The position numbers were made by a program, and so were the translations under genes. A stretch of DNA of 64,000 bases from the NCBI GenBank assembly GCA_030431985.1, contig JAUIIB010000010.1, forward strand, positions 24,739 to 88,738. The letters run 5' to 3'. Source of the stretch: Gammaproteobacteria bacterium. Its GTDB lineage: Bacteria; Pseudomonadota; Gammaproteobacteria; Burkholderiales; Nitrosomonadaceae. Shown here piece after piece: positions 1-9,495 of this stretch; the first letter of the stretch is position 1, and every line of letters begins with the position of its first letter. The notes beneath the pieces are model-generated. The model did not search any database. It was not told the origin of the DNA and saw nothing but the letters and a program-made list of their open reading frames with translations.

Positions 1-779
1 GTTAACTGTATCCAGAAGTCTTCATCTTGTTGGCTGAAATGAGTCATGAGGTCATGCAAATCCAGCAGATCTCTCAGATCATTTGCAATTTCATTATTCT
101 GAAACAGATTTATTGCACAGTGAATGACCATATCAACTGGGCTCAATAGTTTTATTTTCGGATGCCCGGCGGCGGGTATGGCTGTATCAAAAAGTAGTGC
201 TGTGTCTATTTTTAATTGAGTAGTTACGGGTATAAGCGCATGATGGATATCCACCTCGGTTTCACGTTCAGTATGAACAAGAGGAGGAATTTCGTGGCTC
301 CAGGAACGGTAATAGTGTTCATCGTAAGCTGAAATCGGGCGATGTTTCCAGCCTTTTATCATTAGTAATGACTCAATATCTGCCAAATCCGCTTCTCGAA
401 CCAGCAAGTCAAGATCTACTGACAATCGTCCTTTAGCATAAGGTAGATCAATCAATTTATAGGCGATACCTTTAAGGGCAATAATGTGTGTGTCGAAATC
501 TTCTAATACCCATAGAATCCTGTTCAATTCCCAGCTACATAGCTGCTGCAGTTTTTCAGCTTGTACAAATCCTGAGATGAGTTGGTTAGCAACTCTTGGG
601 GGTACTGTGTCCCAAAGGTGGTGTTCTTTTAGCAATAAAGTCAGGCGACCGAGTAGCTTTACGCGCCTAGCCTGTCTGATAAGCAGTTCCCATTCGATGT
701 CGGTGTATTGAACGAGGCATGAGGGGGTGGTTATTGCTTGCAGCAATAGCTGGTTGTGTCGGGGTAATTCAAGTTTCAT
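1..779 (-). CDS. Nucleotidyltransferase family protein (NTP_transf_5 type), C-terminus beyond window
   Basis: I translated the minus strand from ATG 779-777; the frame stays open to base 1, so about 259 residues are visible and the C-terminus lies outside the window. The family signature is clear: ALKG at residues 101-104, then GRLSVDLDLLV at residues 117-127 with paired acidic residues D122 and D124 typical of nucleotidyltransferase metal binding, and further on EVDIHH. The start overlaps the end of the upstream kinase gene by 11 nt, so the two are probably translationally coupled. The same trio (PqqD-like, HprK-related kinase, nucleotidyltransferase) recurs in bacteria and has been named the HPr-rel-A system; its substrate is not known. 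The family assignment is confident; the molecular target is unknown. Confidence 0.85.
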   Translation of the reverse strand, partial: MKLELPRHNQLLLQAITTPSCLVQYTDIEWELLIRQARRVKLLGRLTLLLKEHHLWDTVPPRVANQLISGFVQAEKLQQLCSWELNRILWVLEDFDTHIIALKGIAYKLIDLPYAKGRLSVDLDLLVREADLADIESLLMIKGWKHRPISAYDEHYYRSWSHEIPPLVHTERETEVDIHHALIPVTTQLKIDTALLFDTAIPAAGHPKIKLLSPVDMVIHCAINLFQNNEIANDLRDLLDLHDLMTHFSQQDEDFWIQL

Positions 780-1674
780 CAATCAATCGCTGCAGAGTTG
801 CCATGACATCTTCAAAATCGGAGTAAACAAGTTTATAGCAGTTGCAAGTGCGAATGAGATATGCAACTGCCTGAAACCCTTTTGCGCCGAGTACCTCGTA
901 ATTAAATGCATTGCTTGCCAGTAACATAAATGCTTCTGAATCAGAAATGGTTTCAATTTTGGTAGTAGAGTCGGCGATCCATTTTGGAAAAAAAATCCAT
1001 TTAGCTTTTGCTGTTAGTGTTGACTGTTGAATACTTTCTTCGGGAGGGCAGGCATGCGCAACCGTCCCTTTTTGCGTATTGGGTATCGATTTTCCGATAG
1101 TAATTTCAGGCAGGTAATTTCGAATAACGGCAATGGACTCATTTTTAAGTGGCATCAAACGGGGGATAGGGTAAAAAGTACCTTGTTGTGGATCCATCAA
1201 ACCGAATTCATCAGAAAATAAACGAAAACCTCGGTAGGATAAAACTGTACAAAGTGTTGTTTTGCCGCTACCTGGCCAGGCAGGAAATAAAATGACGTGA
1301 TTATTTTTCTCGACGACGGCTGAATGAAGCAACAACAAATGGCTGACTCGTACCGCTATGGCTAGATTAATGCCCCATTCGAGAGCGGCGAGGGCTTGCG
1401 CTTGTGGAAAACTCTCAAATGGTGATTGTCCATCGAGTAAAAAGCGTACGTTCTTTTCAAATGGATTTTTATTGGAACGTTCCGTTACGATACGAACGTG
1501 AAATTCTGCAATTTCATTCTGTGCTGTTCGATAATGTCGGTACAGCTGATAGAGTTGCTCTGCAAGTGGTTTGTATGTGGTTTGAATGCAGACATTGAAG
1601 GGGCCGATGGCGACTCTTAATCCCTGATTTAGCAACAGATGAAATTCCTTAAACGGAATCTGATTAACCATCAT
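769..1674 (-). CDS. HprK-related kinase A
   Basis: A 301-residue protein related to the P-loop domain of HPr kinase/phosphorylase. The Walker A loop PGSGKTT is at about residues 134-140 and an acidic SDEFG motif at about 154-158; HprK proteins carry comparable elements. The N-terminal 110 residues have no motif I recognise. HPr itself and phosphotransferase genes are not in the window, so the classical HPr serine-kinase role is not supported by context. It starts 11 nt inside the pqqD-like gene and ends 11 nt inside the nucleotidyltransferase, so all three are probably one translational unit. The likely role is phosphorylation of a partner peptide or protein in this module; that is inference. 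Confidence 0.85.
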   Translation of the reverse strand: MMVNQIPFKEFHLLLNQGLRVAIGPFNVCIQTTYKPLAEQLYQLYRHYRTAQNEIAEFHVRIVTERSNKNPFEKNVRFLLDGQSPFESFPQAQALAALEWGINLAIAVRVSHLLLLHSAVVEKNNHVILFPAWPGSGKTTLCTVLSYRGFRLFSDEFGLMDPQQGTFYPIPRLMPLKNESIAVIRNYLPEITIGKSIPNTQKGTVAHACPPEESIQQSTLTAKAKWIFFPKWIADSTTKIETISDSEAFMLLASNAFNYEVLGAKGFQAVAYLIRTCNCYKLVYSDFEDVMATLQRLIDET

Positions 1675-1963
1675 GTGGATTGCCCTGATTTCTTTTTTTT
1701 ACTAAGCCTAAGGTTTCAAAATGATGAAGAATCTTTTCAATATTCTGTGTGAATTCTTTGTCCGGGTTTTGTTGAAATTGCTTTGCAAGGACAGTACAAA
1801 TTTGTTCTATTGTGGCCGGATGTTGACTGAGAAAAATCAGGATTTGTATGCTGATTTGATTAAAAAAATGGGTCTTACCGGAATCAGGCTGAAAGACAGT
1901 GTATTCATCACCCCAGTCTTCAATCAGCAATGTGTGAAAATGTTCGGTATGCCAATACATCAT
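1664..1963 (-). CDS. PqqD-like protein of the HPr-rel-A module
   Basis: A 99-residue protein with the winged-helix layout of PqqD-type peptide chaperones: a strand-rich N-terminus (FHTLLIEDWGDEYTVF, residues about 9-24), a middle segment FNQISIQILIFLSQ and a C-terminal helix ending in FETLGLVKK. PqqD proteins bind precursor peptides for maturation enzymes. Here it sits first of three overlapping genes, before the HprK-related kinase and the nucleotidyltransferase, which suggests it presents a substrate to one of them. No short precursor peptide gene was identified nearby. Its identity as the PqqD member of this module is well supported by context; its ligand is unknown. Confidence 0.8.
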   Translation of the reverse strand: MMYWHTEHFHTLLIEDWGDEYTVFQPDSGKTHFFNQISIQILIFLSQHPATIEQICTVLAKQFQQNPDKEFTQNIEKILHHFETLGLVKKRNQGNPHDG

Positions 1964-2194
1964 TACTGTTAATAATTTTAGGGCAAATATTAGTTTGCGG
2001 GATGAACTAAATTAGACGAACTTACATTTTAATCGGTTTAGGCCGTCAAGCCTAGACTCCAGGATGCGACGATTTTACATGTTTACTGTATTGGTTAGAT
2101 GGAGACAAGGATTGCAGATTGAAGAATAAAGCCTAACTGTCCGTATGGAAGCGCACCGCGAGGTTGTTATCTGAAAATTTACAGCGTGTATTTG

Positions 2195-2671
2195 CTATAA
2201 AGTCGTTGAGTTTATAGTAATACCGGTTTTATCCATGATCGACGAATATGCCACTGCTGAAATCATAATGCCACCCTGTGCATGGCATGCGTCCAACTGC
2301 TCTAATTTTTTCTTATCAGCGCTTGCGGCAATAGGGTTTATTTTAGGATCTTGAATAAGTGTGGCCTGCGGTGCGGCTCCAAGATCATAAGTGTCGCCTG
2401 ATATTTGCTGCTGTGCCGCATCGGGAAAAACGCATAATAACTGTGGGCCGTTACTGGTATCCATAAAAACAGCAGTATCTATATTGGCGGCCTCTCCCGT
2501 AATATTGCTTGTACGGGCAAGTGCGGCACCACTGTACAATGTCATGACAACCGGTATTGTCGCTGCACCTTTTAACAGCTTTCTTCTTGTGTGCTGCGGT
2601 GTTTCTAATGTAGAAACGGTCGATTCCCGGTTACTGGTTTCTGTTGTTTTCTGTGGTTTTTCTGCAGTCAT
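2195..2671 (-). CDS. Twin-arginine-type exported protein of unknown function
   Basis: A 158-residue protein. Residues 28-35 read TRRKLLKG, followed by a hydrophobic run ending in ALARTSN near residue 55, which resembles a Tat signal peptide with an unusually long 27-residue hydrophilic lead. The mature part (about 100 residues) has two cysteines (in LLCVF and DACHA) and no catalytic motif I recognise. It lies 231 bp upstream of the pqqD-like gene on the same strand. It may be a substrate or partner of that module, but the gap means cotranscription is not certain. The 212 bp between it and czcA hold AT-rich sequence with no feature I can name. Confidence 0.6.
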   Translation of the reverse strand: MTAEKPQKTTETSNRESTVSTLETPQHTRRKLLKGAATIPVVMTLYSGAALARTSNITGEAANIDTAVFMDTSNGPQLLCVFPDAAQQQISGDTYDLGAAPQATLIQDPKINPIAASADKKKLEQLDACHAQGGIMISAVAYSSIMDKTGITINSTTL

Positions 2672-2883
2672 ACTTGATTGATCTCTAAGGTAGAAGCGTT
2701 TTTATTATTATAATGCCGATACATTATCGTTTCATTGATATTTAAGCAAATTTTGGGCCAGAATGATGGGGGTATATTTTCATCAATTAATACAATCAAT
2801 TATAAGATGCTAAAAAAATTGAATAGAAAGAAGAAAAGATAAGTGTAAGATTTTCCGACTTCTGCCAGGGGATTTTTTTCCGT

Positions 2884-5800
2884 TTATTTGATTCTTTTCC
2901 GGTAAGCGATCTGATATAAAGCGGGCAATACCAGCATTGTTAAGACGGTTGATGTCAAGATGCCGCCAATGACTACAGTTGCCAGGGGGCGCTGTACTTC
3001 TGCCCCGATGCTGACTGCCAGTGCCATAGGTACGAAACCGATAGCGTCTGTCAGGCCGGTCATGAGTACGGGGCGCAATCGAGTCAGTGCGCCGATTTTT
3101 ATCGCGTCTTCCAGGCGGTTACCCTGATCAAGGAGATTGCGTATAAATGTTAACAAAACCAGCCCGTTGAGCACAGCGATACCGGACAGGGCGATAAATC
3201 CGACGGCTGCGGATATTGACATCGGGATATCACGTAACCAGAGTGCAAGAATGCCACCTGACAGTGCAAACGGCACACCGGTAAATACTAACAAGCCATC
3301 TTTCATATTCCCAAACATCAGGTACAGTAAAATGAAGATCAGACCTAATGCGATAGGTACGACTATCATCAGGCGTTCTGTAGCGGATATCAGTTGTTCA
3401 TACTGTCCCCCCCATGTCATCCAATAGCCGGGTGGGATTTTTATTGCTTCATCAATGCGTGATTGCGCCTCGTTTACAAATGTGCCTAGATCGGTGCCGC
3501 GCACATTTGCACTGACAACAACTCTGCGTTTTCCGTTTTCACGGCTGATCTGGTTGGGTCCGGAGATAATCTCAAAATTTGCGACATCGTCAAGGGCTAT
3601 GTAAGCAGGTGGCGGTGTTAAGGGATTGTCTGTTAAATTTAGAACTGTGTCGGGTAATTGAATGGGTAGACGCCTGAGCGCCTCAATATCGCCGCGGAGT
3701 TGCTCCGGTAGACGGACAATCAGGTCAAAACGCCGGTCGCCTTCGTAGACAAGGCCAGTTGCTTTTCCGCCAATAGCAATAGCAATGATATCTTGTACAT
3801 CGTTTGTATTTAAACCATAGCGTGCCATCTTTTGGCGATCCATTTGGATCGATAGCATGGGCAAACCGGTCAGTTGCTCGATTTTTGTATCGGCGGCTCC
3901 GGGGATTGTTTCCATAATATCCAAGACGCGGTCGCCAAGCGTATGCAGGACATCCATGTCATCACCGAAAATCTTTACAGCCACGTCAGCGCGTACTCCC
4001 GATATTAATTCATTAAAGCGCATTTGGATTGGTTGAGTGAATTCATAATTGTTGCCAGATACATCTTGAACCGCTTTCTCCATAGCCTGAATCAGTTCGG
4101 GCTTAGTTGTGTATGCGTCAGTCCATTCCGCTGTATCTTTTAGGATAATAAAAATATCGGCGACGCTAGGTGGCATAGGGTCAGTTGCAATCTCAGGTGT
4201 GCCGATTTTAGAGAAAACACGTTCGACTTCTGCAAATGATTTGATTGTTTCTTCAAGCTCATTCTGCATATTGATTGCGGTAGTCAAACTCGTACCCGGT
4301 ATACGGATTGCATGGAGCGCAATATCGCCCTCATTCAGACTTGGTACAAATTCGCTACCTAAACGTGTGGTGAGGAGTCCGGTAAGCACCATGATGGTTA
4401 CTGCTAATGTGATTGTCAGTGCTTTGTTGCCCATTACCCAGGTCAACATGGGTAGATAAGTCTGTTTGGCGTATGTGACAGCCTTACTTTCTTTATCTTC
4501 AATAGGGCCTGCCAGGAAAAGAGCAACGGCAGCAGGAACAAACGTAATGGATAACATAATTGCGCCAAACAGTGCAGTGACGACGGTAAAAGCCATCGGA
4601 TGGAACATTTTTCCTTCCACCCCAGTCAGTGCAAAAATTGGAATATAGACGATTAGAATAATCGTTTGGCCAAACAGGAGTGCTCGGCGGGTTTCTTTAC
4701 TTGCCGAGAAAACAATTGCAAGCCGTTCCGCTAATGTGAGTTGTCGTCCCAAACGGGTTTGTTCTTGTGCCAGGTGGCGAATACAGTTTTCGATAATCAC
4801 AATGGCGCCGTCTACAATAATGCCGAAATCCAATGCGCCAAGGCTCATAAGATTTGCACTGACATTATTAGCGACCATGCCGGTTAGTGTGAACAGCATG
4901 GATAGCGGAATTACCAGTGCGGTAATGATTGCCGCCCGTAAGTTGCCAAGAAACATGAACAGTACTACGATAACCAGAATTGCGCCTTCGGTTAGATTTG
5001 AAGCCACGGTTTGAACTGTTTTATCGACTAGCGTTGTGCGATCATAGACTGGCGTCGCAAGGATGCCTGCAGGGAGGTTGCGGTTGATTTCCTGTAATTT
5101 CTTAGCAACGGCCTTGGAAACGATTTGACTGTTTTCGCCAATTAGCATGTGTACGGTACCCAATACCGTTTCGACACCGTTATGTGTCGCGGCGCCGCTG
5201 CGCAGTTCTTTGCCGATGATGACATTGGCTATATCTTTAATACGAATGGGAACGCCGAGATGATTTCCCAGGATAACGTTGCTGATTTCGTCTAGATCGG
5301 CTACTTGCCCGGGGACTCTGACTAGATATTGTTCTCCGCTTTTCTCAATGTAACCGGCGCCAATATTCATGTTGTTACGTGCTAAGGCAGTGACTACATC
5401 CTGCATGGTAAGCCCTACCGACATTAATTTTTCTGGATATGGTGTTACATGAAATTGTTTGACGTAACCGCCTATTGCATTGACCTCTGTAACGCCTCTA
5501 ACAGTTAATAGCTGTGGCCGGATAATCCAGTCCTGGATTTCTCGCAAATCAATTGTGGTGTACAGACTACCATCTGGTTTTCTGGTTCCTGCTTCAACGT
5601 CTATTGTCCACATAAAGATTTCGCCTAAACCTGTTGAGATTGGGCCCATATGCGGCTCAATCCCTGCCGGAAGACGCTCTTTTACTTGCTGTATGCGTTG
5701 ACTCACTAGTTGGCGTGCAAAATAAATATCGGTGCCTTCTTTAAAGACCACTGTGACCTGTGAAAGTCCGTAACGGGATAATGAGCGGGTGTAATCAAGG

Positions 5801-6033
5801 TGGGGAAGCCCCATCATAATGGTTTCGATCGGGTAAGTAAGGCGTTGTTCGGTTTCCAACGGCGAATAGCCGGGTGCCTCCGTGTTGATTTGCACCTGTA
5901 CATTGGTAATGTCGGGTACGGCATCAATAGGGATTTTTTGATAACTGTAAATGCCCAGTAAAGCCATGGCCAGTACCGCCACTAGGACTAAGCCGCGATA
6001 GTGTATAGAGAGGTAGAGTATTCGTTCAAACAA
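2884..6033 (-). CDS. czcA: Heavy-metal efflux RND pump, inner-membrane subunit (CzcA-type)
   Basis: A 1049-residue RND transporter of normal length with two repeats of transmembrane helices and large periplasmic loops. The TM4 motif DFGIIVDGAIVIIEN (about residues 400-414) has the DFG...DG...EN pattern of divalent-metal (Co, Zn, Cd, Ni) pumps, not the monovalent Cu/Ag CusA pattern. It exports metal with protons as counter-ions, together with CzcB and CzcC. The start codon is TTG (6033-6031), giving MFERIL, the usual family N-terminus. It is the last gene of the operon, 63 bp after czcB. The exact metal cannot be decided from sequence alone. Confidence 0.93.
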   Translation of the reverse strand: MFERILYLSIHYRGLVLVAVLAMALLGIYSYQKIPIDAVPDITNVQVQINTEAPGYSPLETEQRLTYPIETIMMGLPHLDYTRSLSRYGLSQVTVVFKEGTDIYFARQLVSQRIQQVKERLPAGIEPHMGPISTGLGEIFMWTIDVEAGTRKPDGSLYTTIDLREIQDWIIRPQLLTVRGVTEVNAIGGYVKQFHVTPYPEKLMSVGLTMQDVVTALARNNMNIGAGYIEKSGEQYLVRVPGQVADLDEISNVILGNHLGVPIRIKDIANVIIGKELRSGAATHNGVETVLGTVHMLIGENSQIVSKAVAKKLQEINRNLPAGILATPVYDRTTLVDKTVQTVASNLTEGAILVIVVLFMFLGNLRAAIITALVIPLSMLFTLTGMVANNVSANLMSLGALDFGIIVDGAIVIIENCIRHLAQEQTRLGRQLTLAERLAIVFSASKETRRALLFGQTIILIVYIPIFALTGVEGKMFHPMAFTVVTALFGAIMLSITFVPAAVALFLAGPIEDKESKAVTYAKQTYLPMLTWVMGNKALTITLAVTIMVLTGLLTTRLGSEFVPSLNEGDIALHAIRIPGTSLTTAINMQNELEETIKSFAEVERVFSKIGTPEIATDPMPPSVADIFIILKDTAEWTDAYTTKPELIQAMEKAVQDVSGNNYEFTQPIQMRFNELISGVRADVAVKIFGDDMDVLHTLGDRVLDIMETIPGAADTKIEQLTGLPMLSIQMDRQKMARYGLNTNDVQDIIAIAIGGKATGLVYEGDRRFDLIVRLPEQLRGDIEALRRLPIQLPDTVLNLTDNPLTPPPAYIALDDVANFEIISGPNQISRENGKRRVVVSANVRGTDLGTFVNEAQSRIDEAIKIPPGYWMTWGGQYEQLISATERLMIVVPIALGLIFILLYLMFGNMKDGLLVFTGVPFALSGGILALWLRDIPMSISAAVGFIALSGIAVLNGLVLLTFIRNLLDQGNRLEDAIKIGALTRLRPVLMTGLTDAIGFVPMALAVSIGAEVQRPLATVVIGGILTSTVLTMLVLPALYQIAYRKRIK

Positions 6034-6096
6034 AATGTTGGCTCACAAATATTGATTTTCAGTTTTTTTAGACGTCATTAAATCTGTCGTTAATTG

Positions 6097-7608
6097 CTAA
6101 TGATCGTGCTCAGCCTCTGATTTTCCGAGTTCGGCTTTAATGGCAAAACTATTGCCTGCGGCATATTGCTCCCCGGGTTGCAATCCGTCGAGCACCTCGA
6201 TCATCTCGCCGTCATTTTGTCCCAGTTCAAGTGGACGTGCTTCAAAGTAGTCGCCGTAACGACCAAAAACAACTGTCCAGTCGAAGAGCGTTTGTAACGC
6301 ATCCATACTGACGGCAATCGGGACCTCGATGGTTTCTGTACTGATTGCTCCGTTTATAAACATGCCGTCACGCCAGAGACCCGAAGAGTTGTCGAGCGTT
6401 ACGCGCGCTGTTGCAGTACGGGTCTGAGGGTTTAGCATAGCGCTGATATAGGTAATTTCACCTTCACCTTCAATATGGGTTGCAGTTGATCGAATAATGG
6501 CTTTTTGTCCGAGGCGAATTATATCTAGATCTTTGGGATACACTGTTAAGTGAACATACATGTCGCTTGTATCGACCACTGTAAAAATTTTCGTGTCTGC
6601 CTTGATAACCTGACCGCGTGCGATGGATTCAGTTGTGATTAAGCCAGCAATAGGCGAGCGAATTTCATATTGCGTCAGGTTGTCTATGGTGCTTGCTGTT
6701 TTTGGCTTGTCACCTATTGCACGTAGTTTTGCAGCAGCTAGTCCTAGTTCAATTTCGGCTTCACTTTGTAGTTGCTGTGTGGTCAGATAATCCTGTTTAG
6801 CTGTGATTTTTTCTTCCCAGAGCTGTTTTTCACGTTTAAAGTTGGTGTTGGCTAATACCAGTCTTTTTTGTGCCGCAAGGTATTGACTACGCAAATCGGC
6901 CAGTAGTTGGCTTTCAACGACAGCTAAAACAGCACCTTCTTCGACGTATTCGCCCTTATGACGGGGAACTTTGGTAACGATGCCCGGTGCTCTTGGCACG
7001 ATTTCCACGATATTATGGTGATTGAATACAACCGTGCCGGGCAGTTGAAGCTTGGGGTTAATTGTTGCAGGTCCAGCTGTTTTAATTTCGATACCGGTGT
7101 TGGCGAGTGTCTCATCCGGCATTTCAACGCGCGTTTCAATCTGGCTATATCCCCATTGATAGACTTCATTTTTCCATTCGATAGCAATAGCCACATCGAA
7201 TGAGTGTGGTTCTCTAACAATCTGATCGCCTAGCAAGTAGTCGCCAGCTGGGTTAAAGCTGATGAGTTGCGCAGGCCTGCCCAGTCGAGACAAAGTTATG
7301 GCTACCTTTGCGTCAGTGGGTGAAACCGGTTTGCCGTTTTTGTAAAGAAAAATGCGAAATTGTGGTTCAACACCTTCCTCATAAATAGTGATTTCAACGC
7401 TGAAATGATTTTTGGTAAAGATTCTACCGCCTCTGGGACCTATTTTTACCGGAGCTGCCTTGTCGGAGAGCTCTGTTCCAGCAGGGAATTGATTGTCATG
7501 AGAATCAAGATCGGCTGCTTTTTTTTTGTCGAGGTTAAGAATTAATACGCCCAGCACTATGCCTGCAGTGATCACAATGAGAATTGGCTTCAGATTGGTT
7601 TTGTTCAT
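6097..7608 (-). CDS. czcB: RND efflux periplasmic adaptor (CzcB-type membrane fusion protein)
   Basis: A 503-residue membrane fusion protein. An N-terminal anchor (ILIVITAGIVLGVLIL, about residues 9-24) is followed by a CzcB-type N-terminal extension containing GPRGGRIF. Then come a lipoyl/barrel half (PRAPGIVTKVPRHKGEYVEEG), a coiled-coil segment rich in Q, E and K, and the returning beta-barrel (YEIRSPIAGLITTESIARGQ). It links CzcA to CzcC across the periplasm. The C-terminus is SEAEHDH, a weak metal-binding tail. A good Shine-Dalgarno sequence (AGGAAAG) precedes the ATG. It lies between czcC and czcA in one operon. Confidence 0.93.
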   Translation of the reverse strand: MNKTNLKPILIVITAGIVLGVLILNLDKKKAADLDSHDNQFPAGTELSDKAAPVKIGPRGGRIFTKNHFSVEITIYEEGVEPQFRIFLYKNGKPVSPTDAKVAITLSRLGRPAQLISFNPAGDYLLGDQIVREPHSFDVAIAIEWKNEVYQWGYSQIETRVEMPDETLANTGIEIKTAGPATINPKLQLPGTVVFNHHNIVEIVPRAPGIVTKVPRHKGEYVEEGAVLAVVESQLLADLRSQYLAAQKRLVLANTNFKREKQLWEEKITAKQDYLTTQQLQSEAEIELGLAAAKLRAIGDKPKTASTIDNLTQYEIRSPIAGLITTESIARGQVIKADTKIFTVVDTSDMYVHLTVYPKDLDIIRLGQKAIIRSTATHIEGEGEITYISAMLNPQTRTATARVTLDNSSGLWRDGMFINGAISTETIEVPIAVSMDALQTLFDWTVVFGRYGDYFEARPLELGQNDGEMIEVLDGLQPGEQYAAGNSFAIKAELGKSEAEHDH

Positions 7609-7643
7609 AAATCTTTCCTAAGTGCATAAGTCTATATGCGTTT

Positions 7644-8987
7644 TTATCCTTTTGGTTCGTTAAAATTTTCGATGGATTGCGCAATTAAACGTTCTATTTC
7701 ATTGATCAGTCGTTGATAGTTGGATAATGCTTGTAAATAGAGTGTCTGATTCTGAAAGAGTGTGCGTTGCGCATCGAGTAATTCTAGAAAACCGAATCTG
7801 CCTAATTCATACCCACGCTTAGCCATTCGAAATGTTTCCCGCGCTCCCGGTAAAATTTCCTCACGTAGCTGATTGATTTCATTATCTGCAGAAATCAAGG
7901 ATTCATAGGCTTGTGTCAACAGGGCCTTGAGTTGTAAGTCAATCGCTACTTGCTCATCCAATGCTTTATTTAAGCGTTGTTGGGCTGCGATAAGATTACC
8001 TTGGTTGCGGTCAAATAGCGGCAATGGTACCGAAACACCGAATAACGCTGTTGTATCATTGGGGATGTCATGACCGAATCGTCTGATCCCGGCGCTAATT
8101 GTAATATCAGGAATTCTTCGCGCTTTTTCCAATGTCACTATGGCTTCACGTTGTTGAAGGTTTTTAAGGCTACGCTTCGCAAGTGGGTTTTGTTGTAGGC
8201 GCAATTCGAGTGACTGAAAATTGGGGATGGCGACGAACGCCTCCAGGTTGCCTTGAACACGTTCAAATTGTGGTTCGGAATTGCCCCATAGTAAAGCCAG
8301 CTGCTTGCGAAATGAAGCCAGGTTGCGCTGCGCCTGATTGATTTCAATATTGGCGGTTGCCAGTGCTATTTGTGCTCGAGTTTCTTCAATCGGTGGTGCT
8401 TTTCCGGCTTTTACCCGTTTGATAGCCGCGTCAGTTACTTTTTGTGCCAGTTCTTGTCTGGAGCGCGAAAGCTGAAGGCGTTCCTGTCCAGTTAAAACTT
8501 CAAGAAACATATTGGCAACCCGGGCAACCAGATCCAGTTGCCTGGCTGCATAATCCAGTTGTGCGCTTTCATGCTCGAGTAGTGCGGCTTGTTTTCGCGC
8601 TGAACGTTTTCCTCCTGTTTCGAATAACTGGCTGATGCGAATGGATTCAAATCTTGCTGCTGGACTGTTTGATCTGGAACTGACATCTTCCATGTCGAAC
8701 TGTAGTATCGGGTTAGGTAGTAATCCCGCTTGTATTGTTAAACCGTGAAGTGCGCGTATTTCCTTAGCAAAAGCAGCTAATTCGGGGTTAAAGTATAACG
8801 CGAGTTGAACAGCGTCGTGTAATGTAAGCGTTCGGATTTCTACAGGTGCATTGGCAACAGGACTTGTTCTCGCAGATTCGGTAAAAGAATTTTGAGTCTC
8901 AGCAATTGAAGCCGAGGGTAATCCAGGAGTAAGAATAAATACTAGGATCAGTCTGGTCAAAAATGGGCGTGTTGGTCCTGCTAGCAT
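7644..8987 (-). CDS. czcC: TolC-family outer-membrane efflux protein (CzcC-type)
   Basis: A 447-residue outer membrane factor with a signal peptide (LILVFILTPGLPSASIA, about residues 12-28), followed by two repeated helical segments. Typical phrases are LTLHDAVQLALYFNPELAAF, NQGNLIAAQQRLNKA and GRFGFLELLDAQRTLFQNQ. It forms the trimeric exit duct of the CzcCBA pump. ATG 8987 is 118 nt downstream of the small His-rich gene, and its stop is 35 nt before czcB. It is intact and of normal length. Confidence 0.92.
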   Translation of the reverse strand: MLAGPTRPFLTRLILVFILTPGLPSASIAETQNSFTESARTSPVANAPVEIRTLTLHDAVQLALYFNPELAAFAKEIRALHGLTIQAGLLPNPILQFDMEDVSSRSNSPAARFESIRISQLFETGGKRSARKQAALLEHESAQLDYAARQLDLVARVANMFLEVLTGQERLQLSRSRQELAQKVTDAAIKRVKAGKAPPIEETRAQIALATANIEINQAQRNLASFRKQLALLWGNSEPQFERVQGNLEAFVAIPNFQSLELRLQQNPLAKRSLKNLQQREAIVTLEKARRIPDITISAGIRRFGHDIPNDTTALFGVSVPLPLFDRNQGNLIAAQQRLNKALDEQVAIDLQLKALLTQAYESLISADNEINQLREEILPGARETFRMAKRGYELGRFGFLELLDAQRTLFQNQTLYLQALSNYQRLINEIERLIAQSIENFNEPKG

Positions 8988-9105
8988 ACGATTAACTGTT
9001 CATGTATAGCAACATGCTTGAAAAAACAAAATCTACCGAATTTGCATGAGCAATTTTGTTAAAAAACGATATGAGAAGCTGTGTAATTGCTTCTTTTCAA
9101 TCAAA

Positions 9106-9495
9106 TTATACGAGTTGGCGCCAAGTGATGCGGGGTGGGTGGTATGGTGATTCGAGAATTGAGTCGAGTACGATTAAGGGTATGTATGTAGACAGCGTTG
9201 CAGTGCTTTCAAATTGGGGTGGTGCAATAGATAGGCGAATCATGTAAAAGGGTTGATATTGGCTTGCTGTATGCAGGCATAAATGGGTGGTAGCATCCTG
9301 TTCTGAGTTGTTTTTAAAAAAACCGTTATGATGTGCCTCGAGATGAGCGTCCCTGTTAGATGGCATCGTTTGGTGCATGTGATCCAACGCATGCGCGAAA
9401 AATTCCGCCTTGAATACGATGGATAGGCCAATGCCATTCATCAATAATGCAGTGATCAGTAATGACGTGATGGCGTAAAAGGAACATTTCCGCAT
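9106..9495 (-). CDS. Small histidine-rich exported protein heading the czc operon
   Basis: About 129 residues from ATG 9495; a TTG at 9519 would add eight residues, and neither start has a convincing ribosome site. The N-terminus (CSFYAITSLLITALLMNG) looks like a signal peptide or anchor. The next segment is His-rich: FFAHALDHMHQ, AHLEAHHNG and THLCLH, seven to nine histidines within about 60 residues plus a cysteine. It occupies the place held by CzcI in czcICBA operons, so a periplasmic metal-binding or regulatory role is plausible. Clear CzcI homology could not be shown by eye. Confidence 0.6.
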   Translation of the reverse strand: MRKCSFYAITSLLITALLMNGIGLSIVFKAEFFAHALDHMHQTMPSNRDAHLEAHHNGFFKNNSEQDATTHLCLHTASQYQPFYMIRLSIAPPQFESTATLSTYIPLIVLDSILESPYHPPRITWRQLV

